Under the pieces are notes generated by a model, which was not told where the DNA came from, did no database searches, and was given only the letters and a program-made list of their open reading frames with translations. Positions 16,228 to 24,641 of a stretch of DNA of 64,000 bases are shown here, piece after piece (position 1 is the stretch's first letter; every line of letters begins with the position of its first letter). This stretch comes from an uncultured Capnocytophaga sp. (lineage in GTDB: Bacteria > Bacteroidota > Bacteroidia > Flavobacteriales > Flavobacteriaceae): assembly GCF_937936315.1 (NCBI RefSeq), contig NZ_CALGWU010000023.1:1-64000 (forward strand). Direction: 5' to 3'. Made by a program: the position numbers and the translations under genes.

Positions 16228-16530
16228 TTATTCGTCGTCTAATGAAGAATCGTCGGGGATATCTAAACCGCCTACCCCTATTTCATCGTCATTATTGTTC
16301 ATAAAGTCGTCGTCCTCGTCGAAGTTTTCCATTGTATCGGCTAAACGAGTACTTACTTTCACTAAATAGATAGTGTCCTCGGTGCGTATTTCTAAGGCAT
16401 CAACGGTCTCATTTTTGGCGTTTTTAAAACGAATTACATCTGCATCAGTATACCCATCAGGGTATTTTTCTACTAACATAGAGAGAATCTCATTGGTTAG
16501 TTTGTTGTAGTCTACTATTATGCGTTTCAT
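16228..16530 (-). CDS. Small acidic conserved flavobacterial protein
   Basis: A 100-residue cytoplasmic protein. The first 65 residues (MKRIIVDYNKLTNEILSMLVEKYPDGYTDADVIRFKNAKNE) look like a compact alpha/beta domain; the tail is extremely acidic (DEDDDFMNNNDDEIGVGGLDIPDDSSLDDE). I remember similar proteins of unknown function beside bshC or other housekeeping genes in flavobacteria. The ATG at 16528-16530 is preferred over the one six codons upstream because the upstream codons overlap the region before the -7-like TACTTTCG on the minus strand. Confidence 0.75.
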   Translation of the reverse strand: MKRIIVDYNKLTNEILSMLVEKYPDGYTDADVIRFKNAKNETVDALEIRTEDTIYLVKVSTRLADTMENFDEDDDFMNNNDDEIGVGGLDIPDDSSLDDE

Positions 16531-16659
16531 ATTAATATTACTTTTCACGGGGCGAAAGTAAGTTAAATTTTATAATTACAAAATAAAAAACGTATTTTTT
16601 TTTAATTTGTAGTATCTTTGCCCTCGAAAAATGCTTATGATTTCTAAGAAAATTAAACT

Positions 16660-17385
16660 ATGAGTATACAATTATTTTATCACCCAGCACTGCAATTAGA
16701 TAGTACAAATTGCTTTTTTGATAAGGAAGAAAGTCAGCATATAGTAAAGGTATTGCGCAAAAAAGTGGGTGATGTGTTACATATTACTAATGGTAAGGGA
16801 CAACTTTTTGAAGCACAATTAGATTTTGCGTCTCCTAAACAATGCGAAGTAAGAATACTGAAATGCACTACCCAATCACCGCGTTCTTATTATTTACACT
16901 TGGTAGTAGCTCCTACCAAAATGAATGAACGTTATGAATGGTTTTTAGAGAAAGCTACTGAAATAGGGGTAGATGAAATTACACCTATTATTTGTGAACA
17001 TTCTGAGCGTACGACTATTAAAGTAGAGCGTTTTGAGAAGATACTTCTTTCGGCGATGAAGCAATCGCTGCAATGTTATTTGCCTAAACTCAATGCTCCT
17101 ATTGCATCAACTCAGTTTTTTAAAGTGATAAAGACAGATACTTCAGCTAAATATATAGCCCATTGTTACGAAAATGAGAAGCGGTTGTTCTCACGAACAC
17201 TCACTCCGTTCCCTGAGCGTATCACAGTACTAATAGGACCTGAAGGTGATTTTTCAACAACTGAACTCAACACCGCTTTACAACAGGCGTTTGTGCCTAT
17301 ATCATTGGGTGATACGCGTTTGCGTACCGAAACAGCAGCCGTAGTAGCTTGCCATACAGTAGCCGTACTTAATGAACTCCAATAG
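16660..17385 (+). CDS. rsmE: 16S rRNA (uracil-1498-N3)-methyltransferase
   Basis: SAM-dependent RNA methyltransferase of the SPOUT (trefoil-knot) class, 241 residues. An N-terminal PUA-like domain (SQHIVKVLRKKVGDVLHITNG) precedes the SPOUT domain with LVVAPTKMNERYEWFLEKATEIGVDEI, VLIGPEGDFSTTEL and SLGDTRLRTETAAV, the SAM-knot signatures. A -7 box TATCTTTG is at 16613-16620. It converges on the Mpl-like gene with a 2-base gap. Confidence 0.95.
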   Translation: MSIQLFYHPALQLDSTNCFFDKEESQHIVKVLRKKVGDVLHITNGKGQLFEAQLDFASPKQCEVRILKCTTQSPRSYYLHLVVAPTKMNERYEWFLEKATEIGVDEITPIICEHSERTTIKVERFEKILLSAMKQSLQCYLPKLNAPIASTQFFKVIKTDTSAKYIAHCYENEKRLFSRTLTPFPERITVLIGPEGDFSTTELNTALQQAFVPISLGDTRLRTETAAVVACHTVAVLNELQ

Positions 17386-17387
17386 GA

Positions 17388-18146
17388 TTAGAAACTCACC
17401 ATAGCTTCATAGAAATCGGCTTCATCAATGCCTATATTTTGGCATACCCATTTGGCAGCCTCAATATAGCTTATTTGGGTAGCCGACGCATCGCCTAAGG
17501 GCAATTCTCCTTCGGGAGTAATAAGAAAAGTTTCGCCATTGTGCGTTTCAAATAGAGGGGTGCGGTATTCCATTTTACGTATCGCCCTCTCGTTGTTTTC
17601 TACAAGTGTTTTGAGAGCATCATCTTCTTCGTTATAAATAAGGATACCTCCTTTAGTAATCGATTCTATAAAGTTGTGATATTCTTCTACTTTTTCATTA
17701 TTGATATCACTGATGAGGGCAATGGTAGGATGTAGCGCGGCACTGTTGTCTCCTCCTTCAAAAAGAACAAATTCGGTATCTACAAAATGTACTTGTTTGC
17801 CATTAATAGGAGTTTCTAAACAATAACTCAAAGGTTGGTTATAAAAATCCATAGTGTGTAGCACACGTGCCAAACACTCTTTCTTACCCTTATCACCACT
17901 GAGTACTACACGGGTTTTATTTTTGAAATATTCATATAGAAAAGCATTAGGTGATATAGGTGAAAGCCCTAAGTTTTGAGCCAATAACAAATCGGGGTGA
18001 GTAGGTGATAGGTGAGGATCAGCAATTACATAATGAATTTCAGAAGACAATTCTTCTGGTAAGGTAGTGATGTGGTTCCGTTCATTTAGAGCCATCATCA
18101 AGGGGCGCAAGTGAGTGCTGGGGGCTACTATAAAATGGATATTCAT
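17388..18146 (-). CDS. Shortened Mpl/MurC-like Mur-ligase relative, probable pseudoenzyme
   Basis: 252 residues that align by eye with the N-terminal and part of the central domain of Mpl-type Mur ligases: start MNIHFIVAPS (Mpl MRIHFIAIGG), LYEYFKNKTRVVLSG (YE..K.KTRVVIAG), IALISDI, FIESITKGGILIYNEEDD, TPEGELPL and AKWVCQNIGIDEADFYEAM. The ATP loop, normally GSHGKTT, reads GDKGKKE (84-90); the EGDEY motif is EGGDN; a large part of the central domain and the whole C-terminal domain are absent. The frame is intact, so it is unlikely to be a fresh pseudogene. A regulatory or UDP-muropeptide-binding role is a guess. Confidence 0.7.
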   Translation of the reverse strand: MNIHFIVAPSTHLRPLMMALNERNHITTLPEELSSEIHYVIADPHLSPTHPDLLLAQNLGLSPISPNAFLYEYFKNKTRVVLSGDKGKKECLARVLHTMDFYNQPLSYCLETPINGKQVHFVDTEFVLFEGGDNSAALHPTIALISDINNEKVEEYHNFIESITKGGILIYNEEDDALKTLVENNERAIRKMEYRTPLFETHNGETFLITPEGELPLGDASATQISYIEAAKWVCQNIGIDEADFYEAMVSF

Positions 18147-18170
18147 TGTATTGAAAGTTAATTGTTATAA

Positions 18171-18202
18171 AAAAAGCTATCCTATTAGGATAGCTTTTTT
18201 TT
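18171..18202 (-). terminator. Terminator after tRNA-Leu
   Basis: Perfect hairpin around AGCTATCCTA/TTAGGATAGCT (18175-18194) with AAAAA before and TTTTTTTT after, thus T-runs for both strands. It begins 5 bases beyond the tRNA 3' end. Confidence 0.85.
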
Positions 18203-18206
18203 GTTG

Positions 18207-18286
18207 TACCTGAGGAGGGAATCGAACCCTCACTCCGAAGAACACGAGTTTGAGTCGTGCGCGTCTACCAATTCCGCCACTCAGGC
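18207..18286 (-). tRNA. tRNA-Leu, anticodon CAA
   Basis: Complete cloverleaf on the minus strand: acceptor GCCTGAG pairing CTCAGGT (first pair G-U), D-arm with GGCGGAATTGGTAGACGC, anticodon stem CACGA/TCGTG with loop CTCAAAC (anticodon CAA, decodes UUG), a short class II variable arm of about 11 bases, and T-arm GAGGG-TTCGATT-CCCTC. The discriminator is A73, as leucine tRNAs require. CCA is not encoded. Own promoter at 18306-18336 and terminator at 18171-18202. Confidence 0.95.
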
Positions 18287-18305
18287 TTGCTTTTTAAATC
18301 GGGTG

Positions 18306-18336
18306 CAAAGGTACATAAGTTTTTTGAATATGCAAA
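18306..18336 (-). promoter_or_regulatory. tRNA-Leu promoter
   Basis: Minus-strand TTTG (18333-18336) and TACCTTTG (18306-18313), 19 bases apart, about 20 bases before the tRNA 5' end. The -7 region shares 18 identical bases with the promoter at 41368-41385. Confidence 0.65.
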
Positions 18337-18374
18337 AAAAAGCCTAACTTTTTTGCTAAATATTTTTTAACTTA

Positions 18375-19289
18375 TTAAACTTCAATGCTAACAGATTTAT
18401 TTTTCACTAGCTTTTCATCTTCAAAAAAGAAGTCAATACGCCCTAAATTGATACCATAGCATCCTACTTGGTTTACTAAAGTTGTTTTTTCACGGCGATT
18501 GGTTACCAAAGTAGGTTTTGGCAAGAAAGTGTGTGTATGTCCGCCAATAATCAAATCGATATACGATGTTTGTGCTGCCACTTTTAGGTCGCACACCTTA
18601 TTAGGATTATCTTTGTATTCATAACCTATGTGTGAAAGGCAGATAATGAGGTCACAATGTTCCTCGTTATGCAATTTGCGTTCCATATCTTGCGCAACTT
18701 CTATAGGGTTGAGATATACAGTTTCGCCGTACATCTGTTTATTAACTAAGCCTTCTAGTTCTACTCCTATACCAAAAACACCTATTTTAATACCATTAAG
18801 ATGATAAATTTTATAAGGGAGTGTATGTCCATTTAAAATGGTATTGCTAAAATCATAATTAGAGATGATAAAATCGAATTTAGCGTGAGGTAATTGCGCA
18901 TAGAGACCTTCGAGAGCATTGTCGAAGTCGTGATTGCCTAGAGTTGCAGCATCATATTTGAGCATAGACATCAATTTGAATTCTAATTCACCCCCATAGA
19001 AGTTGAAATAAGGTGTTCCTTGAAAAATGTCACCAGCATCAAAAAGGAGTGTATGAGGGTTTTCTTGGCGTATTTGCTCTATAAGGGCAGCCCTACGTGC
19101 TACACCTCCTTTATTAGGACTAAAAGGGTCGTTAGCAGGTAGCGGGTCTATATGACTATGCACATCATTAGTGTGCAAAATTGTAATTTGTTTTGCATTA
19201 CTGGGTTTCATTGATAGAGACCCTAATCCTCCCATCCCTACTAACAGAGAGGAAGCTCCTATATTCTTTAAAAAAGTTCTTCTTTCCAT
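18375..19289 (-). CDS. 5'-nucleotidase-type metallophosphoesterase domain, Tat-exported
   Basis: 304 residues with a twin-arginine signal (MERRTFLKNIGASSLLVG). The metal-binding motifs of UshA-like nucleotidases follow: TNDVHSHI (Asp42, His44), DAGDIFQG, LGNHDFD, CLSHIGYE and GGHTHTF. The domain that provides the substrate pocket in UshA is missing here but is encoded by the gene just upstream (19296-20081), 6 bases away. The two exported products probably act together on extracellular nucleotides. This split arrangement is common in Flavobacteriia as I recall. Confidence 0.88.
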   Translation of the reverse strand: MERRTFLKNIGASSLLVGMGGLGSLSMKPSNAKQITILHTNDVHSHIDPLPANDPFSPNKGGVARRAALIEQIRQENPHTLLFDAGDIFQGTPYFNFYGGELEFKLMSMLKYDAATLGNHDFDNALEGLYAQLPHAKFDFIISNYDFSNTILNGHTLPYKIYHLNGIKIGVFGIGVELEGLVNKQMYGETVYLNPIEVAQDMERKLHNEEHCDLIICLSHIGYEYKDNPNKVCDLKVAAQTSYIDLIIGGHTHTFLPKPTLVTNRREKTTLVNQVGCYGINLGRIDFFFEDEKLVKNKSVSIEV

Positions 19290-19295
19290 AATACA

Positions 19296-20081
19296 TTAAG
19301 GTTTATATTCGAAACGGTGGTCTTCTTTAATATCTAAAACATCAATTTTCTTAAAATAATCAATAAGAACATTGCGAAGTTTATAGTCTATTTTATCAGC
19401 ATTTAGTGCGTCTTTAAAAAAGTACATTTGATCACCTCCATTATACAAATAATCTGAGGTAACTACTACATAAGTTTTGTTAGGATCAAAAGGTTTACCA
19501 TTAATGGTGAAATGAGTGATTTTACCATCTTTGGTGATTTGTAATGATACTTGTTTAGAGAGAGGGTGGGGAGCGCGGTGATGTATTAGATAATCGGCAA
19601 GTTCTTTTACTTTACTTCCTGGCATAGTAAGAACAACTACTTCATTTTCAAAAGGCATTAGGTTGAAAGCCGATTCCATTGTAATAGGACCTTTAGGCAA
19701 ATCGGAACGTATACCTCCCCAATTAAGCATCACAAAATCAATTTCTTTCCCTGTACGCTTTTTGTAAGATTCAGAAACTATTTCGAAAGTAGCATCAGCC
19801 ATAAAATTGCTAATTCCTGTGTTGAGCAAGGTGGTTTTTCTATCCTTTACTAAATCGCGAGCATTTTCAGCTAAAACAGTAGACATCTCTGCTTTGATAC
19901 GTTCTCTATATGGAGTTATGAAATTTTCTATATTAGTTTTTTGAAATATAGACTCAGTAATTGGAATATTTTTAGTACGCTCTTTTGTGAGTCGATATTT
20001 AGCAGAGGTACAAGATACTAAAAAGGATAGTGTTATAAAAAATATAAAAAAATAATGCTTTATTATGTCAAACTTTCTCAT
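19296..20081 (-). CDS. 5'-nucleotidase C-terminal domain lipoprotein
   Basis: 261 residues. The lipoprotein signal FFITLSFLVSCTSA places it in the membrane. The rest is the UshA C-terminal domain: NTGISNFMADA, LNWGGIRSDLPKGPITMESAFNLMPFENEVV and VVTSDYLYNGGDQMYFF, which bind the nucleotide base and phosphate in UshA. It is encoded first, with the metallophosphatase domain next; together they reconstitute one nucleotidase. Confidence 0.88.
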   Translation of the reverse strand: MRKFDIIKHYFFIFFITLSFLVSCTSAKYRLTKERTKNIPITESIFQKTNIENFITPYRERIKAEMSTVLAENARDLVKDRKTTLLNTGISNFMADATFEIVSESYKKRTGKEIDFVMLNWGGIRSDLPKGPITMESAFNLMPFENEVVVLTMPGSKVKELADYLIHHRAPHPLSKQVSLQITKDGKITHFTINGKPFDPNKTYVVVTSDYLYNGGDQMYFFKDALNADKIDYKLRNVLIDYFKKIDVLDIKEDHRFEYKP

Positions 20082-20145
20082 AAATATGTTTTTAATTTAA
20101 AAATTATTTTTACCTTTGCAATCACACGCAAAATTACAATATATT

Positions 20146-20664
20146 TTGGACATTATAAAAAATTTTTATCTAAAAAATAAAATTCGCAAGAATTTTAAAG
20201 CCTTAGAAAAATATAACAAAAGGTTAGACAGCGACTTAGTGAAAGTAGGCTGTATTGTGGATATGGATGCAGTGAAGGAAGTAAATCCATTGTTAGAACT
20301 AATGAAACACTATTCCATACGTCCTGAAAACTATATTGTTTTAGGATATAAACGCAGTTCAGAAGAGACTCATACTAATGGAGTGCCTTTTTTAGTAGAT
20401 AAAGAAATTAATTGGCAAGGAAAGATAAGAAATTATCACGCTGATCGTTTAGCAGAACAAGAATACGATTTGCTCATCAATTACTTTAATGAGCCTAAAT
20501 TACCCTTACTCTTACTTTCCTCATCTATTAGAGCTAAACTGAGAATAGGCTTCCAAGGAATTGATATGCAATACAACGATATTACTATTGCTTGTAAGCT
20601 GACTGAAGAAAAGATTTTTACTGAAGAAGTAAAAAAAGTATTAGGAACCATTATTCATAAATAA
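20146..20664 (+). CDS. DUF6913-like flavobacterial protein
   Basis: A protein of about 172 residues lacking an ATG in the N-terminal part. I choose TTG 20146-20148 (reading MDIIKNFYLKNKIRKNFK), because the TTG at 20116 is inside the -7 box TACCTTTG (20111-20118). It has a basic N-terminus, then VKVGCIVDMDAVKEVNPLLEL, DLLINYFNEPKLPLLLLSSSIRAKLRIGF and YNDITI; this pattern is what I recall from DUF6913, found beside dapA in flavobacteria. Function unknown. dapA follows six bases later. Confidence 0.75.
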   Translation: MDIIKNFYLKNKIRKNFKALEKYNKRLDSDLVKVGCIVDMDAVKEVNPLLELMKHYSIRPENYIVLGYKRSSEETHTNGVPFLVDKEINWQGKIRNYHADRLAEQEYDLLINYFNEPKLPLLLLSSSIRAKLRIGFQGIDMQYNDITIACKLTEEKIFTEEVKKVLGTIIHK

Positions 20665-20670
20665 AAAGTT

Positions 20671-21543
20671 ATGACAAACCAACTAATAGGAACAGGTGTA
20701 GCTCTCATTACACCTTTCACAAAAGACAATCAGGTGGATACCGAAGCTCTTACCCGCATTGTGGACTATGTAACCGAAGGGGGAGTTGAATTTATTGTAG
20801 TGCTAGGTACTACCAGTGAAGCCCCAACACTTACTAAAGATGAAAAACGCATTGTACGCGAAACGATTATCAAAGCTAATAAAGGACGTTTACCTTTGGT
20901 TTTAGGTATAGGCGGGAACAATACCCAAAATGTGATTGATGAAATCAAACAAACCGATTTATCACCTTTTGTAGCAATTTTATCGGTAACGCCTTATTAC
21001 AACAAACCTTCGCAAAATGGCTTGTATGCACACTTTGCTGCTATTGCTAAAGAAAGTACACTCCCTATTATCTTATACAATGTACCAGGACGTACAGGAG
21101 TATCAATGACAGCTGAAACTGTTGTGCGATTAGCAAATGATTTCCAGAATATTGTAGCGATTAAAGAAGCTTCGGGGAATTTGTTACTTGATATGAATAT
21201 CATCAAAGATATGCCTAAGGATTTCATCTTGCTCTCTGGTGATGATGCTACTACTTTGCCAGCAGTATATATGGGAGGTAGTGGAGCTATTTCGGTGATA
21301 GGAATTGCTTATCCTAAAGAATTTTCAGAAATGGTGCGTTTAGGACGACAAGGAAAAACAGTTGAAGCTAATAAACTTCAATATAAATTGCTCCCTAGAA
21401 CAGCATTAGCTTTTAAAGAAGGAAATCCAATAGGTATTAAAGCTATGTTAGCCGCTAAAGGTTTGTGCGAACCTTATGTGCGTTTGCCTTTAGTAGAGGC
21501 ATCAGAAGAATTGAAAAAAGTAATAAGCGATTTGAAAGATTAA
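20671..21543 (+). CDS. dapA: 4-hydroxy-tetrahydrodipicolinate synthase
   Basis: Condenses pyruvate with aspartate semialdehyde to open the lysine/diaminopimelate branch; 290 residues, TIM barrel. The Schiff-base lysine is in NIVAIKEASGN, the catalytic tyrosine in LPIILYNVPGRTG, and the GTTSEAPTL motif binds the pyruvate carboxylate. Its last codons (AGC GAT TTG AAA G) are the left arm of the terminator shared with the convergent L,D-transpeptidase gene, whose stop codon overlaps this one. Confidence 0.96.
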   Translation: MTNQLIGTGVALITPFTKDNQVDTEALTRIVDYVTEGGVEFIVVLGTTSEAPTLTKDEKRIVRETIIKANKGRLPLVLGIGGNNTQNVIDEIKQTDLSPFVAILSVTPYYNKPSQNGLYAHFAAIAKESTLPIILYNVPGRTGVSMTAETVVRLANDFQNIVAIKEASGNLLLDMNIIKDMPKDFILLSGDDATTLPAVYMGGSGAISVIGIAYPKEFSEMVRLGRQGKTVEANKLQYKLLPRTALAFKEGNPIGIKAMLAAKGLCEPYVRLPLVEASEELKKVISDLKD

Positions 21544-21560
21544 CTTTCAAATCGCTTTAT
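21525..21560. terminator. Bidirectional terminator made of the 3' codons of dapA and the L,D-transpeptidase gene
   Basis: Perfect 14-bp stem AAGCGATTTGAAAG (21525-21538) and CTTTCAAATCGCTT (21544-21557), loop ATTAA, with T-rich tail. Both stop codons (21541-21543 plus; 21540-21542 minus) are in the loop. Confidence 0.8.
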
Positions 21561-23231
21561 TTCTTTTAGTTGTTCGTTATCGAGATCATAGATATCGTTT
21601 TTCAAAGTTAATTCGCCGTTTTCATCTATAAAAGCGGTGTAGTAAAGAATATTTATTTTGTACTTCGTTTTTAAAGCAATGCGATATTGAGAGCGCTTTC
21701 CATTCATTGCTTCATTTACTTTTTCTAAAGTCCAAGGTGTTTCAGTAGCTTCATTTTTTAATAGATGATAAGCTAATTCATTAGGGTTTTGCACACGCAC
21801 ACAACCGTGACTTAAGGCGCGATCATCACGCTGAAAGAAATATTTAGAGGGAGTGTCGTGCAGGTAAATACTCATATCATTAGTGAGTATGAATTTTACT
21901 AATCCCAAGGAGTTATTAGCTGATGGAGCTTCTACAAAGTGAAAACCGCGTTTGTGAACGGAAGGGTCTGTCCAATCAATGGTTGTAGGATCTACTTTTT
22001 TACCCTTTTCATACATAGTATAGCCTCTTTTTTGGTATTTTTCAGGGTCGGCTTGTGATATGATTTGTGGCAACATCTCCTTTTTGATAATACTTTGTGG
22101 TACCGACCACGTAGGACGGAATTCTACGTAGCGAATGGTATCAGTAAAAATAGGGGTAGAGGTTTCTGTTCTACCTACAACTACACGTGTTTGGAATTGC
22201 AACGAGTCCTTGTGAAAGAGTGATAGTTTAAAATCGGGGATATTCACCAAAGCGTAGTGTTCACCTAAATCGTTGTTGAACACACGCATACGTTCCATAT
22301 TGAGTTGTAACAAATCACGTTCGCGAGTTTTGTTCATATTTAGGAAATAAAGGGTTTGTTTTCCCAATAAACCATTAGCTGTGAGTCCGTTGCTTTTTTG
22401 GAAACGCTGTATTGTTCTGATAAGAGTACTATCTACCATTTGAGCCTCAATTTCAGGGGCTGCTTTAAATCCTTTTTGTTTAAGGCTGTTGCGCAATTGT
22501 ACCACTATGGGAGCAGTGTAGCCATATACAAAATCCTTTGCAGGAAAATCAACAGTAATAAAAGTATCAACTACTTGTTGTTTGAGCTGCTTGTAGAGTG
22601 CTTTCATTTGCTCATATTGTTTGTTTTTAGGAAATAAAGGGGCTATAGCATTTGCTAAAGTTTCTTTATCATCTATATTTAACAGTATATTTATATTTTT
22701 TTGAGTATCATACTTAGGTTTGCGCCAAGTGTGTTTACCATAAGTGATTTTTGTAAATCGGCCACTAGTGAGATGTTTAGTAAGCAATAGAAATGAAGCA
22801 GTAATCTGTTTATCTAAGGTAGCTTTATACTCATTAGATAATTTGTGTGTATAGGCACTATCTACCGCTTTCTTCAAAGCGGTACGTCTATAAGTTTCAG
22901 GAGTTAAGCCATCGTTAGTAATACTATCTAAAACAGAGAGATACTCATTAAATAAACGAGAAGGCATATCTTCGTAGAGCCAACGTGTTTTGTTGCCATT
23001 TTGGGTATAAAAACTATGAGTTTCGGATAGTACTCCTTTTTTATAGTATGAATCTAATACGGGAATATTTTCAAAACTAACAGTTGTTGTATCTGTTGCA
23101 ATAGTAAGTGCCTCAGTGTAAAATTCTTCTCCAGTCTCTCTCAGTGATGAATTGGGGTGTGAAGCGGGGTTCTTTTTACAACTTTGGAGAATAGCTAATA
23201 CAGCTACTAAAAAGTAGAGTTTTATTTTCAT
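21540..23231 (-). CDS. L,D-transpeptidase (YcbB-like) lipoprotein
   Basis: Cell-wall crosslinking enzyme, 563 residues. The signal MKIKLYFLVAVLAILQSCKK lipidates Cys18. A scaffold domain and a peptidoglycan-binding domain (FQKSNGLTANGLLGKQTLYFLNM, about residues 255-300) come before the YkuD catalytic domain with HDTPSKYFFQRDDRALSHGCVRV, holding the His and the nucleophilic Cys. The upstream open stretch to 23303 lacks a signal and overlaps the promoter, so the ATG at 23229-23231 is used. It has its own promoter (23262-23293). Confidence 0.92.
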   Translation of the reverse strand: MKIKLYFLVAVLAILQSCKKNPASHPNSSLRETGEEFYTEALTIATDTTTVSFENIPVLDSYYKKGVLSETHSFYTQNGNKTRWLYEDMPSRLFNEYLSVLDSITNDGLTPETYRRTALKKAVDSAYTHKLSNEYKATLDKQITASFLLLTKHLTSGRFTKITYGKHTWRKPKYDTQKNINILLNIDDKETLANAIAPLFPKNKQYEQMKALYKQLKQQVVDTFITVDFPAKDFVYGYTAPIVVQLRNSLKQKGFKAAPEIEAQMVDSTLIRTIQRFQKSNGLTANGLLGKQTLYFLNMNKTRERDLLQLNMERMRVFNNDLGEHYALVNIPDFKLSLFHKDSLQFQTRVVVGRTETSTPIFTDTIRYVEFRPTWSVPQSIIKKEMLPQIISQADPEKYQKRGYTMYEKGKKVDPTTIDWTDPSVHKRGFHFVEAPSANNSLGLVKFILTNDMSIYLHDTPSKYFFQRDDRALSHGCVRVQNPNELAYHLLKNEATETPWTLEKVNEAMNGKRSQYRIALKTKYKINILYYTAFIDENGELTLKNDIYDLDNEQLKEIKRFES

Positions 23232-23261
23232 TGAATGCAAAAAAAAGTTACAATTAAGGGG

Positions 23262-23293
23262 CAAAGGTATTCTTTTTTTTCGATCTAAACAAA
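23262..23293 (-). promoter_or_regulatory. Promoter of the L,D-transpeptidase gene
   Basis: Minus-strand TTTG (23290-23293) and TACCTTTG (23262-23269), spacing 20, followed by GCCCC. It lies just past the bioA terminator. Confidence 0.65.
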
Positions 23294-23306
23294 TAATATA
23301 CAAAAT

Positions 23307-23357
23307 AACTTTACTAAAGGAGTTAGCTATATAAGCAATAAAACCTTTAGTAAAGTT
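23307..23357 (-). terminator. Terminator after bioA
   Basis: Perfect 14-bp stem AACTTTACTAAAGG (23307-23320) / CCTTTAGTAAAGTT (23344-23357) with a 23-base loop, starting 6 bases after the bioA stop in the direction of transcription; the tail is TATTTTG. Confidence 0.65.
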
Positions 23358-23363
23358 ACCTTT

Positions 23364-24641
23364 TTATAGATTAGAGAACTTTTGTATTGCTTGTTCTAAA
23401 ACATCGTATACTCGGTTTAGTTGCTCATCTGTTATGATGTAAGGAGGTAAAATGTAGATAATATTTCCTACAGGACGTAAAATAACGCCTTCGGAAATAA
23501 AGAAATTGTATAATTTATCTCTAAATGAACCATAGTAATCGGTGTTTTGAGTAGTTTTGAGATCGAAAGCTAAAATAACGCCTAAAGTACGTGCATTTTC
23601 CACCGATGGATATTTGGCAATACGTGCTAAAAATTCCTGATGGCGGCGTGCAATGCGCTGTAAATTAGCTTGCATTTCATCACTTTCTAAAATGCGAATA
23701 GCTTCTAAGGCAATGGCACATCCTGTAGGGTTGGCTGTAAAGGTATGTCCGTGGAAGAGAGCCTTATTTACGTCCTCACTGTAAAAACCATCAAATATCT
23801 CTTGCGTAGCTGTTGTTACTGCCAATGGGATTGTTCCTCCCGTAAGTGCTTTTGATAAGCACATAATATCGGGTTTATGGGTGAGATAATTTGAAGCAAA
23901 AGTGCGCCCAGTACGACCGAATCCTGTCATTACCTCATCAGCGATGGTAATTACGCCATTTTCTTGAGCGATGTGAATAAGTTCATCTAAAGCCTCAGGC
24001 TCATAGATTTGCATTCCAGAAGCACCTTGTACTAAGGCTTCAAAAATAAAGGCAGCAGGGTGATGTTCAGCAATTACCTCTTTGAGTTTTTTAGCCGCTT
24101 CATCACTTCCTTTTTTAGGTAAAGGAATACGAACTACTTTGAGTAAGTGTTCTTTAAAGGCTTCGGTGAAGAAAGAAATACCCGAGGCAGCCATAGCGGC
24201 AAAGGTATCACCGTGGAAAGCATCTTCAAAAGCAATTACAGTAAAACGTTTTTCACCTTTGTTAAAGAAATACTGCAATGCCATTTTGATACCAATTTCT
24301 ACGGCAGTAGATCCATTGTCGGAAAAGAATACCTTTTGCTGGTTTTTAGGCAAGATACTGATAAGTTTTTCGGCAAGTTCTACAGCAGGCTGATGAGTGA
24401 AGCCTCCAAAAAGTACGTGCTCCAATTGAGTGAGCTGTTTGTAGGCAGCTTGAGCTAATCGCTCGTTGCTATGTCCATAAGGATTTACCCACCAACTGGC
24501 AATAGCATCAATGTATTCTTTGCCGTTTTCATCCCAAAGGAGGGCATCTTTTCCTTTCACAATTCCGAGGGGTTTGGCAGCCGTTTGATGTTGAGTATAC
24601 GGGTGCCACAAATGTTTTTCGTCTCGCTGTTGTAAATTCAT
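23364..24641 (-). CDS. bioA: Adenosylmethionine-8-amino-7-oxononanoate aminotransferase
   Basis: PLP enzyme of biotin synthesis that converts KAPA to DAPA using SAM as amino donor; 425 residues. Start MNLQQRDEKHLWHPYTQHQT is family-typical (the WHPYTQ motif); AIASWWVNPYGH, the class III aminotransferase stretch ITIADEVMTGFGRTG, and the PLP lysine in MCLSKALTGG are visible. Its ATG overlaps the nth stop codon (ATGA), so the two are translationally coupled. Other bio genes are not in the window. Confidence 0.93.
   Translation of the reverse strand: MNLQQRDEKHLWHPYTQHQTAAKPLGIVKGKDALLWDENGKEYIDAIASWWVNPYGHSNERLAQAAYKQLTQLEHVLFGGFTHQPAVELAEKLISILPKNQQKVFFSDNGSTAVEIGIKMALQYFFNKGEKRFTVIAFEDAFHGDTFAAMAASGISFFTEAFKEHLLKVVRIPLPKKGSDEAAKKLKEVIAEHHPAAFIFEALVQGASGMQIYEPEALDELIHIAQENGVITIADEVMTGFGRTGRTFASNYLTHKPDIMCLSKALTGGTIPLAVTTATQEIFDGFYSEDVNKALFHGHTFTANPTGCAIALEAIRILESDEMQANLQRIARRHQEFLARIAKYPSVENARTLGVILAFDLKTTQNTDYYGSFRDKLYNFFISEGVILRPVGNIIYILPPYIITDEQLNRVYDVLEQAIQKFSNL

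Noticed and set aside
20116..20118. TTG start for the DUF6913-like gene
   Set aside because: It is part of the -7 box TACCTTTG, so it would not be in the transcript.
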